Source: Hydrogenophaga sp. 2FB
Lineage (GTDB): Bacteria > Pseudomonadota > Gammaproteobacteria > Burkholderiales > Burkholderiaceae_C
Assembly: GCF_005503365.1 (NCBI RefSeq)
Contig: NZ_SCML01000013.1
Coordinates: forward strand, 1 to 64,000
Length of the DNA: 64,000 nucleotides
Direction of reading: 5' to 3'
In this document: positions 6,833 through 15,800 of the stretch, piece by piece
Layout of the letters: every line of letters begins with the position of its first letter
Position numbering within the stretch: the first letter of the stretch is position 1
Position numbers and translations under genes: made by a program
Notes under the pieces: model-generated
The model's input: the letters and a program-made list of their open reading frames with translations, nothing else
Databases searched by the model: none
What the model was told of the DNA's origin: nothing

Positions 6833-9567
6833 TGGACGCCAACGGTTCCCGCTTCTGGTCGCTGCAGGCGGCGGCGCATTGGCCCACGCTGGTGAATGCC
6901 AATGCACACCTGCGTTGGCACGCGGGCTGCAGCGCGCTGCGCCTGGCGTCCGAGCGCGAGCTGGAACCACCGGCCGATCCCGTGGCGAACGAAGCGGCGG
7001 CACGCGCCGCGCTGGACGTGGTGCCGCGCGCACTGGATGCGCAAGGCGCGGTCGCCACCTGGCACGCACCCAGCAACGCGATCGTGGTGCGCAGCCACCT
7101 GCCCGACGCCGCCATCGCGTTGCCCTTGCCCGCAACGCCGACCGACCTGTGCGTGGGCACCGACGGCGTGCTTTACGTGGCCTTGCCCGGTCGCGTGCGG
7201 ATGCACGACCTGCGCCAGCGCTGGGCCGATGTGGATGTGAGCGAACCTGGCTTCGAACCCTGGCGCATGGCCGTGCACCCGAACGGCGGTGTGTGGGTGC
7301 TCGAACGCGCCAGTGGCCGCCTCGCGCGCCTGAGCGGCCTGCCACTGCCCGCCACCACCCCAGCCGCTGAAGACTACGCACCCGGCGTGTTTCGCCCGGA
7401 CCCCGAGAACTGCCACGCGCCCGCGTTGCACATCGTCTCCACCGGCTGGGCGGGCGTGGCACTGCCACTCGCCATGGCCTGCCACGCGCACGGCGGCTTG
7501 CTGCTGCTGGGCTGGAACAGCAACGGCCAGACCTGGGTGCGCGCATGGGACGAAGCCACGCGCAGCGCCGGCCCCCTGCGGCCCCTGCGTGGCGCGCTGC
7601 ATGCCTGCGCACTCACCTGGCTCGACGGTTCGCGCTTCGGATTGCGCCTGCCGGGCCGTGTCGATGCGCCGGCCTTTGCGTGGGACGGCAACGGCGGCGA
7701 GATCCTCGCGCTGGGTGACGTCTTCCCGCTCGCCGCCGACCAGCGCGAAGCGTCGTTCGTGCACCGCACCGACGGATCGGCCCACTACCCCGTGCGCGGC
7801 GACGCGGCCGAGCCGCTGCTGCCACTGGCCCTGCCCAACCTCGCGCGCGCCGGCAGCGCGGCCAACTTCCGCATCGAAGCCGAACAACTGCAGGCCCGGC
7901 TCATCGACAGCGGCACGCCCGCCACCGTGTGGCACCGCGTCACCATGGAAGCGCACATCCCACCCGCGTGCGGCGTGCTGCTGTGGCTAGCCGCCACCAA
8001 CGACCCCGAGCCCCCCGCGCCCGAGCGGCTCGACGCCTGGCACCCGCACGCCTTCGGCCGCGACGTGCGCGCGCTCAGCAGCGCCGCGCGCGCGCCGCAC
8101 GTGCCGCTGGCCACCTGGGACCGCGCGCCCTCCGAGCTGCCGGCCCATCCGGGCCTTGCCACCTGGTCGCCCGAGCCCGGTCTGCGCGGCCTGTTCGGTG
8201 TGCTGGTGCAGAACGCGCGCTCGCGCGTGCGCCAGCTCACGGGGCGTTACCTGTGGGTGCGCATCGACCTGCACGGCGACGGCCGCGCCAGCCCCGAAGT
8301 GGTGGCCTTGCGCGCCTGGGCCAGCCGCTTCAACTACGCCGAACAGTACCTGCCGCGCATCTACCGCGAAACCCTGTTCGGCGACGAAGCACAGGTGCCC
8401 GGCGAGCGCGTGGACAGCATCGACGAAGGCTATGCCGACGCACTCGACCTCGGCGGCCTGGCCGACCCGGCGCTGATCGAGCGCCTGTCCATCGGCGGCG
8501 TCGCGGTGGGCGAGGGCGCACGCATTGAGGTCGAACGCGCCGGCCGCAGCTGGTTGCTGCGCGACGGCACCAGCCAACGCAGCTGGCGCCTCGTGCTCAA
8601 GGGCCACGCCATCGGTGTCTTCCGGCCGCAGGCCACGCCCGCCGATTTCCTGGGGCGCAGCCTGGCCAACTTCGAGGGCGTGCTCACACCGCTCGAAGAT
8701 CGCGTGGCCAGCGCCCACCTGCTCACCGACCCGGCCAGCGCACCCGCGGAAAACCTCGACTGGCTCGCCGCCTGGGTAGGTCTGGCCTTCGACCCCGCAC
8801 TGCCCGAAGACCGCCGCCGCGCCTGGTTGCAAAGCGCGCCCGAACTCGCGAAATGGCACGGCACGCGCCGGGGCCTTGCGCTCGCGCTCGACGTGGCCAC
8901 GGGTGGTGCCGTGAGCGGTGGCGAGGTCGTGGTGCTCGAAGACTTCCGCTTGCGCCGCCTGCTCGCCACGCTGCTCGGCGTGGACCTGTCCGACGAGAAC
9001 GATCCGCTGCTGCCCGGACTGCAGGTCAGCGGCAACTCGGTCGTGGGCGACACGCTGGTGCTGGGCGACCAGGAGCGCGGCGAACTCATGGCGCTGTACC
9101 GCGAAGAAGCCACAGACGCTGACGGAGGTGCCGCCGAAGACCGGAACATCGCCAGCTTCTACGGCCGTCTCGCGCACCGCGCCACCGTGCTGGTGCACCG
9201 CGAAGTCGAGGATGTGGACCTGGGCCTGATCCGCCGCATCGTCGCGCTCGAATCGCCCGCGCATGTGGACGTGCGCGTGGTCACCGCCAGTTGGCCTTTC
9301 ATGGTCGGCGTGGCCAGCCTCGTGGGGGTGGACACCTACCTCGCGCGCGCCGTGCCGCCGCGCCCGGTGCGCGTGCAGCGCTCGGTGTTGGGCCTGGGCG
9401 ACTACGTGCTCGGCCCGACCACGCTCGACCCGCGTTTGCGTGGCGAAGCCGCCGCGCCCGTGGTCGTGTCCGACGGCCCCGATGTTGAACCGCTGGCGCA
9501 GCCTCGCACCAGTCCCCGCAAGACCAGCCGCAGCAGCGCGCGCCCGCGTCGGCGCAAGGAGGAGTGA
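6832..9567 (+). CDS. Phage tail protein (gpI-like, Afp12-like) with N-terminal repeats
   Basis: This 911-residue protein has two parts. Residues ~1-490 are beta-rich with repeated DLCVGTDGVLYVAL / RMAVHPNGGVWVLE-type blades, like a beta-propeller. Residues ~500-690 contain the eCIS/P2 gpI signature: YLPRIYRE, FEGVLTPLEDRVA, DPASAPAENLDWLAAWVGL and KWHGTRRGLALALDVATG. The C-terminus (~860-911) is a basic Arg/Ser tail, RKTSRSSARPRRRKEE. It is a baseplate periphery protein that contacts gpJ and could carry receptor-binding surfaces. Its ATG overlaps the previous TGA. What the propeller-like half binds is unknown. Confidence 0.85.
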   Translation: MDANGSRFWSLQAAAHWPTLVNANAHLRWHAGCSALRLASERELEPPADPVANEAAARAALDVVPRALDAQGAVATWHAPSNAIVVRSHLPDAAIALPLPATPTDLCVGTDGVLYVALPGRVRMHDLRQRWADVDVSEPGFEPWRMAVHPNGGVWVLERASGRLARLSGLPLPATTPAAEDYAPGVFRPDPENCHAPALHIVSTGWAGVALPLAMACHAHGGLLLLGWNSNGQTWVRAWDEATRSAGPLRPLRGALHACALTWLDGSRFGLRLPGRVDAPAFAWDGNGGEILALGDVFPLAADQREASFVHRTDGSAHYPVRGDAAEPLLPLALPNLARAGSAANFRIEAEQLQARLIDSGTPATVWHRVTMEAHIPPACGVLLWLAATNDPEPPAPERLDAWHPHAFGRDVRALSSAARAPHVPLATWDRAPSELPAHPGLATWSPEPGLRGLFGVLVQNARSRVRQLTGRYLWVRIDLHGDGRASPEVVALRAWASRFNYAEQYLPRIYRETLFGDEAQVPGERVDSIDEGYADALDLGGLADPALIERLSIGGVAVGEGARIEVERAGRSWLLRDGTSQRSWRLVLKGHAIGVFRPQATPADFLGRSLANFEGVLTPLEDRVASAHLLTDPASAPAENLDWLAAWVGLAFDPALPEDRRRAWLQSAPELAKWHGTRRGLALALDVATGGAVSGGEVVVLEDFRLRRLLATLLGVDLSDENDPLLPGLQVSGNSVVGDTLVLGDQERGELMALYREEATDADGGAAEDRNIASFYGRLAHRATVLVHREVEDVDLGLIRRIVALESPAHVDVRVVTASWPFMVGVASLVGVDTYLARAVPPRPVRVQRSVLGLGDYVLGPTTLDPRLRGEAAAPVVVSDGPDVEPLAQPRTSPRKTSRSSARPRRRKEE

Positions 9568-9572
9568 TTTCC

Positions 9573-10562
9573 ATGAGCACCGCCACCCAGTCCACCACCG
9601 TGGACCCGATCGCCCAACAACCGCTGGCCGAACGCCCGGTATACGCCACCGGCATGCTGCTCGACGCGCAAGACTTTCTGGACGAGCAGACCTACCACCG
9701 GGGCCGCCTGGCGCGCGCGCTGGCCTTCGTGGCCGGCGGCGGCACGCTCGCGGGTTTGCGTGTGGGGCACGCACCGGCCGTCACGGAAGAAGAGGCCGAC
9801 GACGACACGCCCGCGCGGCCGGAGGAGGTGCGCGTCGAAGCCGGCCTCGCGGTCGACCGCCTGGGCCGCCTCATCGAACTGCCGCGTGCGGCCTGCCTGC
9901 GCGTGGCGCGCTGGTTCGACGCCGAGCGCGCGCGCAACGGCGGCGATGGGCTGGTGCAAGCGGCCTACACCACGCCCGAGCGTTTTCTGTCGGCGCGCGC
10001 CGTGGCCGAAGCCGCCATGCCCGGCGCGGTGCCCGTGCCCACGCGCGCCGTGGTGGCCGACGTGTTCCTGCGCTTCGTCGCCTGCCCACGCGGTCTCACG
10101 CCGGCCTTCGCGGCGGGGCCGTTCGACGCGCTCAACGCCGTGAGCGTCTCGCGCCTGCGCGACGCCTACGAACTGCACCTGGTGGCACGCCCGGGGCTCG
10201 ACGACGATTTCTCCGGCCTGCCCGCGCCGGCGGGCGCCACCACATTGCCCGATGAAACCGAAGCCGAGGGCGAGGCGCGCGAAGCCGCCATGGGCAACCC
10301 CGACGCCGACCTCGACGAACGCCGCGCAGCGTTGCAGGACGCTGTGCTGCACGGCTACACGCGGCGCGAAGACGGCACGCTCGCCCCCGGGCCCGAACAC
10401 CCCACCGGCGTGGACCCCAGCGCGGTCTTCGTCGCGCGCGTGCTCATTCCCGTGGACGCGGGCGACGCCACGGTGCGCAGTGGCAGCGCCGTGCTGGTCG
10501 ACAACTTCGGCCGCCGCTTCCTGCCGGGCGCGGGCGTACTGGCGCGCTGGAACGGTCTTTGA
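9573..10562 (+). CDS. eCIS-associated protein with shared N-terminal module, paralogue 1 of 3
   Basis: This 329-residue protein has no catalytic motif that I recognise. Residues ~21-105 hold a module with RPVYATGMLLDAQDF, then a basic helix, GGGTLAGLRV, and VEAGLAVDRLGRLIELPR. The same layout recurs in the next two genes (RPFYFDGRFL...GVATGLFV...GELVLLPR and RPNLFAGRAL...GVVRGLEV...GEDVMLAR). Proteins with this RxYxxGxxL...GxxxGLxV start are familiar from eCIS loci but have no assigned role. The rest is acidic and alpha/beta. The start chosen has AAGGAGG at 9556-9562, ten bases before the ATG, preferred to a GTG at 9564. Confidence 0.75.
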   Translation: MSTATQSTTVDPIAQQPLAERPVYATGMLLDAQDFLDEQTYHRGRLARALAFVAGGGTLAGLRVGHAPAVTEEEADDDTPARPEEVRVEAGLAVDRLGRLIELPRAACLRVARWFDAERARNGGDGLVQAAYTTPERFLSARAVAEAAMPGAVPVPTRAVVADVFLRFVACPRGLTPAFAAGPFDALNAVSVSRLRDAYELHLVARPGLDDDFSGLPAPAGATTLPDETEAEGEAREAAMGNPDADLDERRAALQDAVLHGYTRREDGTLAPGPEHPTGVDPSAVFVARVLIPVDAGDATVRSGSAVLVDNFGRRFLPGAGVLARWNGL

Positions 10563-10592
10563 ACACTCAGCTGATGTAACCGGAGCTTCACC

Positions 10593-12872
10593 ATGAACCT
10601 CACCCAAGGCACGGCCCGCGAACCGATCAAGGCAGACCAGGTGGCGCGGCTGCGCGCCAGTGGCGTGTTGATCGAAGACAGTCGCCGCGAGCGTCCGTTC
10701 TATTTCGACGGCCGCTTTCTCGCCGCGCGCGACCTCATCCGCGACCAGCAGTACTTCCTCACCCGCGAGGCCGATCTGGGCCAGGCCTCGGGCAGCGGTG
10801 TGGCCACGGGCCTGTTCGTGAACGAAGGCGGCGCGCCGCAAACCTTGCGCGTGCAGGCCGGCCACGGCGTCACGCCCTCGGGCGAACTGGTGCTGCTGCC
10901 GCGCGCGATCGACGTGCAGTTGGCCAACATCCCGGTGGCCGAACAACTCTCCGCCAGGTTCGGCCTTTCGCGCCTGCCCGTGCCACCGCTGCGCAGCCGC
11001 ACCGGCCTGTTCGTGCTCGCGCTGCGCCCGGTGGAATTCACCGCCAACCCGATCGGCGCATACCCCACCTCCATCACCGGCCAGCGCACGGTGGAAGACG
11101 GCGACGTGATCGAAGCCACGGCCGTGGTGCTCGTGCCCTGGCAGGACGACGGCGCGGCCGATGCGCTCGACGCGCGCCGGGGCCGCGCCGCGCGCGCGAT
11201 CTTCACGCAGGACATGGCCGCTGGCGTGTCGGCCAACGTGCTGCCGCTGGCCATGCTCGCGCTGCAGAACAACACCGTGGTGTGGATCGACGAAGCCATG
11301 GTGCGGCGCGAACTCGGCGCCGACCGGGGCGACCTGCCGGGCCTGGGCTTCGCGCCGCGCGGCCTGCGCCTGGCGCACCTGATGCAGCACCAGGCCCACC
11401 TGGCCGACGTGGTCTCGCGCAGCGGCGGGCGCGGCTTTCCGGCCAGCGCGCATTTCCCCTCGCTGCCACCGGCCGGGCCGCTGCCCGCGGGCGTGATCAA
11501 CGCGCAGGACTTCACGCAGAACTACTTTCCGGCCGAAGTCGATGTGGACTTCAGCATCATCCCGGAAGACGAATTGCCCGCGCTGATCGAAGAGGCGCTG
11601 GCCTTGCAGCCGATCGACCTCACTGCGTCCGCCGAGTCGCTCGACTCCACCGCCGTGATGGTGCTCGCGCCGGTGCCGCGCCACGAATGGCGCGCGGTGG
11701 TCGCGCGCCTGAGCCTGGGCTCGGCGGCGCTTGCAACGCGCCTGGTGAAGCCTGCCGCGCCCAACCTGATCGCGCAGCGCCGTCCGTTCGAGGTTTTGCA
11801 GAAACTGCGGCTGCCGCGCGTCACGGAAGCCGTGCCGGTGGTCTCGGGCGCTGAGGCCGAGTGGCAGCGCCTCGCGCGCCTGGGCAACCTGTGGTTCGTG
11901 CGCCGGCGCCACCTCGCTTACCGCGACGACCTCGTGGGCAGCTACCGCGAAATCAGCGGCAGCGACGAGCGCGAACTGGAAGTGAGCCTGAACAAGCGCA
12001 TCACCGAACTCGGCCTCACCTCGCGGCTGGACTTCGTGGTCCAGCGCGCCACACCGGCCGCCGCCAGCGTGGTCATCGGCCTGCTCGCGGGCAAGCGCCT
12101 GCAGGAGTCGCCGGTGCTCACGGCGGCCGCGCTCGGCCTGCTCACCGACGCGATCACCACCGCCGAAGCACAGGGCGGCAAACCCGTGCTCGACAAGACG
12201 CAGGCCCTGGGCGTGTCGGCCGTGTTGAGCGCACCCGAGAAAAACGACGCGCTGCTGATGCTGCTCAAGCGCGAGGCCGAAGGCCCCATCCCGGCCGACG
12301 AGTTGCTGCGCATCGCCAGCAACACCGAATGGAACGAAGTGCCGGTAGACGACGGCCTTCTCGAGAAGCAGTTGTTCAAGCGCATCGACGGCCTGGGCCT
12401 CTCGGACGAGTGGGCCACGGTCTACAAGAACACCGAAGCGCGCATCACGCCGGAGATCATCCGCTTCCTGTCCGAAGCGCGCTTCCAGGCTTCGCCCGTG
12501 CTCACCGCCGCCGCGATCGGCCTGTTCGCCGAGCCGGTGGTGCAGGGCAGCGGCGTGATCAAGGAAAAGACCATCGTCGACAGCGTCAAGGCCGACCTCG
12601 CGGACCCCGGCAGCATCGAAGGCCTGGTGGGTTGGCTCAAACTGGAAGCGCGCCGTCCGTTGCCCGCCGACGAACTGCGCAAGATCGTCGCGACCACGGC
12701 CGAGTGGCGGCCCAAGCGCGAACGCATACCGACCCGCGCGGTGGCGAAGGCCGCGGCAAAAGCGCCGGCGAAAAAGGCTGCAGCCAAAACCGCCGTCGCC
12801 AGGAAGGTCGTGAGCAAGGCCGCCCCTCCCAAGAAGCCCGCCCGCAAGACCGCCTCCAAGACACCTCGCTGA
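10593..12872 (+). CDS. eCIS-associated protein, paralogue 2 of 3, with tandem repeat and histone-like tail
   Basis: This 759-residue protein has four parts. The shared eCIS N-terminal module is at ~33-110 (RPFYFDGRFLAARDL, GSGVATGLFV, GELVLLPR). A long alpha/beta middle follows. Next comes a tandem duplication of about 120-130 residues: ~459-588 (SLNKRITELGL ... SPVLTAAALGLL ... PIPADELLRIASNTEW) and ~589-708 (LFKRIDGLGL ... SPVLTAAAIGLF ... PLPADELRKIVATTAEW). The tail (~715-759) is rich in Lys, Ala and Pro, with KAPAKKAAAKTA and KKPARKTASK, like histone H1 tails. The tail could bind nucleic acid or an acidic surface. It belongs to the eCIS operon; the function is unknown. Confidence 0.75.
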   Translation: MNLTQGTAREPIKADQVARLRASGVLIEDSRRERPFYFDGRFLAARDLIRDQQYFLTREADLGQASGSGVATGLFVNEGGAPQTLRVQAGHGVTPSGELVLLPRAIDVQLANIPVAEQLSARFGLSRLPVPPLRSRTGLFVLALRPVEFTANPIGAYPTSITGQRTVEDGDVIEATAVVLVPWQDDGAADALDARRGRAARAIFTQDMAAGVSANVLPLAMLALQNNTVVWIDEAMVRRELGADRGDLPGLGFAPRGLRLAHLMQHQAHLADVVSRSGGRGFPASAHFPSLPPAGPLPAGVINAQDFTQNYFPAEVDVDFSIIPEDELPALIEEALALQPIDLTASAESLDSTAVMVLAPVPRHEWRAVVARLSLGSAALATRLVKPAAPNLIAQRRPFEVLQKLRLPRVTEAVPVVSGAEAEWQRLARLGNLWFVRRRHLAYRDDLVGSYREISGSDERELEVSLNKRITELGLTSRLDFVVQRATPAAASVVIGLLAGKRLQESPVLTAAALGLLTDAITTAEAQGGKPVLDKTQALGVSAVLSAPEKNDALLMLLKREAEGPIPADELLRIASNTEWNEVPVDDGLLEKQLFKRIDGLGLSDEWATVYKNTEARITPEIIRFLSEARFQASPVLTAAAIGLFAEPVVQGSGVIKEKTIVDSVKADLADPGSIEGLVGWLKLEARRPLPADELRKIVATTAEWRPKRERIPTRAVAKAAAKAPAKKAAAKTAVARKVVSKAAPPKKPARKTASKTPR

Positions 12873-12884
12873 GGGAGAACCGAC

Positions 12885-15800
12885 GTGAGCATCGAACGCA
12901 TCGACAAACCCCTGCAGGGCGAACGTGTGGTGGCGCTGTCGCCCGAAGACGCCACCCTCGCGGCCACCGACTGGCTGCGCCGGCCCAACCTGTTCGCCGG
13001 CCGCGCGCTGACCGCGCCCACGCTGCAAGGCCGCCAGCGCTGGCAGGCCGGGCGCATCGCGCAGCGTGGCCAGGCGCTCACCGCTGGCGTGGTGCGCGGG
13101 CTCGAGGTGTTCGCGGTGCGCGACGCGGGCGATCCGCGCCTGCTGATCGAACCCGGCCAGGGCCTCTCGCTCAGCGGTGAAGACGTGATGCTCGCGCGCC
13201 GCGCCGAATGCCGCCTGCTCGACCTGCCGGTGGTGGCACCGTCCGCGTGGCTGGTGCCCCAAGAAGGCGAGGAGGGCGAGCAGGCGACCGGTCTTGGCAT
13301 CGTGCACCCGCGCAGCGTGCCCAACGAACTCACGCTGGCCGACCTGCGCGAAAGCGCGGGCGACCGCCTGCCGCGCGTGGGCGTGCTGGTGCTGCAACCC
13401 ATCACCGTGGCGCGCTCGGACGCGAATCCGAACGACCCCTGCGACCGCTGCCCTTGCAGCGATGGGGAGAGCAGCGACGCCAGCGTCGACAGCTTCGAAG
13501 ACTGGCGCACGGCCGACGGCGCGCGCCTGCTCTGGTACCCCTGGCCGGTGGAGTGGCGCGCCTTGCCCGCCACCACGCTGCGCTTGCGCAACGCGCTCGC
13601 CCACGCGGTGTTCGACGCCGAGGCCGTGCTGCCGCACGGCCAGGCCTTGCCCTGGGAAGCCTGGGGCGTGCCGATTGCACTCGTGGGGCTCGACGACGGC
13701 TTCATTCCGCGCTGGGTGGACCGCGCATCGGTCGTGCGCCAGGGCGGGCGGGCGCGCGAAGAGCGCCTGCAACTGCTGCCCGATGGTCTTGCGCCCGGCG
13801 GTGGCGTGATCGGCCTCGCGGCCAACAGCCGCCTGCCCGCGCTGTGGCAGGCGCGCATCGAACAGTTCGCGCAGCAGATCGCCGACATGGGCGCACCCCT
13901 GCCCGCGCCCGAGGTGCTGGCCGACCCGTTCCTGCGCCTGCCGCCCTGCGGCCTCATGCCCACCAGCGCGCTCGACCTGTCGAAAGTGCTCGACCAGCCC
14001 ACGCTCAGCAGCCCGTTCTTTCCGCCCGGCTTCGAACTCGACGCCGTGCCCGTGCCCATGGAGCAGCTCGACCTCGCCATGCGCGAAGCCGCGCCGCTGG
14101 CCGCGTTCGACATGTCCGCGCCCGAGCGGCTGCGGCTGTTGGTGCCGGTGACGCAAGCCTCGTGGGAGCCGCGCCTGTTGCACCGCGAAACCGTCGCGCC
14201 CGAATTCCAGGAAACGGTGGACGCCTTCGTGCTGCGGCGCGCGCGCGAACTCGGTGGCCGCCAGGGCCTGCGGCGCGAACAGGCCTTGCTGCACCGCGCG
14301 CTCACCGGCCGCGTGCTCCAGGTGCCGGAGCCGGCCGACGACCCCTTGGCGCTCGAACCCGAAAACCTCTCGCCCTGGGGACCGCCCCCTGTGGGCGGCG
14401 GCCATGTGAGCGCCTTGCGCGCGGGCGCGCACCGCCACTTCTTCGACGGCGCCACGCAGACCTTCACCCCCAGCGCGAGCGAGCTGTTGATGGCCTGGGT
14501 GTGCATCGATCCCGACCATCCACCGCGCAGTCTGATGCTCGAATGGCGCGACGCCAACGGCTGGGAACACCGCGCCTACTGGGGCGAAGACCTGCTGCCC
14601 GCGGGCCGTCCCAACACCGGCGCGCACCCGTTCAAGGTCGCCGCGCACTACCACGTCGGCCCCCTGCCCGAGGCCGGCCGCTGGCTGCGCCTGGAATTGG
14701 CTGCCGGCCTCGTGGGCCTGGCGGGCCGTGCGCTCAACGGCATGGCGTTCACGCTGTTCGATGGCCGTGCGGCCTTCGGCATCAGCGGCGCGCGCAGCGG
14801 CGCGGTGGAGCGCGCGTGGTTCGGCCACCTGTTGCCCACCGGCGCGCGCACCGACGGCGACGAAGCCTGGGAACTGTTGAGCCACAACGACCTGTGGGCG
14901 CCGTTCGAAATCAACGACGGCATCGTGCCCACGGTCACCACCACCGTGCCCGCGGGCGGTGGCCACGTGGAGCCCGCCACGCCGGGCGTGCACCAGCACT
15001 ACCTGGAAGGCGCGAGCGCCACGCTGAACACCATCACCGCGAGCGACAACCTCTTCGTGTGGGTGTACCTCGACCCGAACGAGCCACCGCGCGAACTCAT
15101 GATCCAGTGGAAGCTCGGCGCCGACTGGAATGCGCAAGGCCGGCGCGCCTACTGGGGCGAGAACCTGATTGGCTGGGGTGTGGATGGCACGCCCTCGCGC
15201 CTGCGCCAGGGCGGCCTGCCGGCATTGGGCCGCTGGCAACGGCTGGAAGTGGCCGCCAGCGCGGTCAACGCCGTGGGCCAGACCCTCAACGGCATCGCGT
15301 TCTCCTTGTTCGATGGCTGCGCCGCGTTCGGCGCCTGCGGCAAGATCCCGCAGGCCGTGCCGGGCCAGGTGGGCGATCGCGTCGAAAGCGTGTGGTTCGC
15401 CGGTGCGCCGCCCGCCGGCGCGGTGCAGGCGCCGCCGTTCCAGTGGATCGGCGCGCTCGACATGATCGAGCCCACACCCGCCGCGCGCGTGGGCCAGTCC
15501 AGCGCGGTGGCCAGCCTGCTCGCCGACCCGGCGCTGGCGCCCTTGTCCGAACGCGAACGCGCACAACTGCCGCTGCGCGGGCTCGAAGGCTTCATGGCCT
15601 ACCTGCGCGCGCGCGCCGACCGCGCCGACGACATCACCGACTTCGGCTTCACCCACATGCAGGTCGACATGCACCGCGTGCGCCAGATGATGATGAGCAC
15701 GGCCGATGCGAGCCGCCTGGCGATCTCGCCCGCGCTCGCGGCGATCGCGAAGTCCGACAGCGCCATCACCGTGCAGGCGCAGATCAAGGAGTACATCGGC

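Noticed and set aside
1728..7612. Long minus-strand frames (653 and 1300 codons) opposite spike and baseplate genes
   Set aside because: Same composition artefact; no ribosome-binding sites or domains, and the plus strand carries gpD/gpV/gp25/gpJ motifs.
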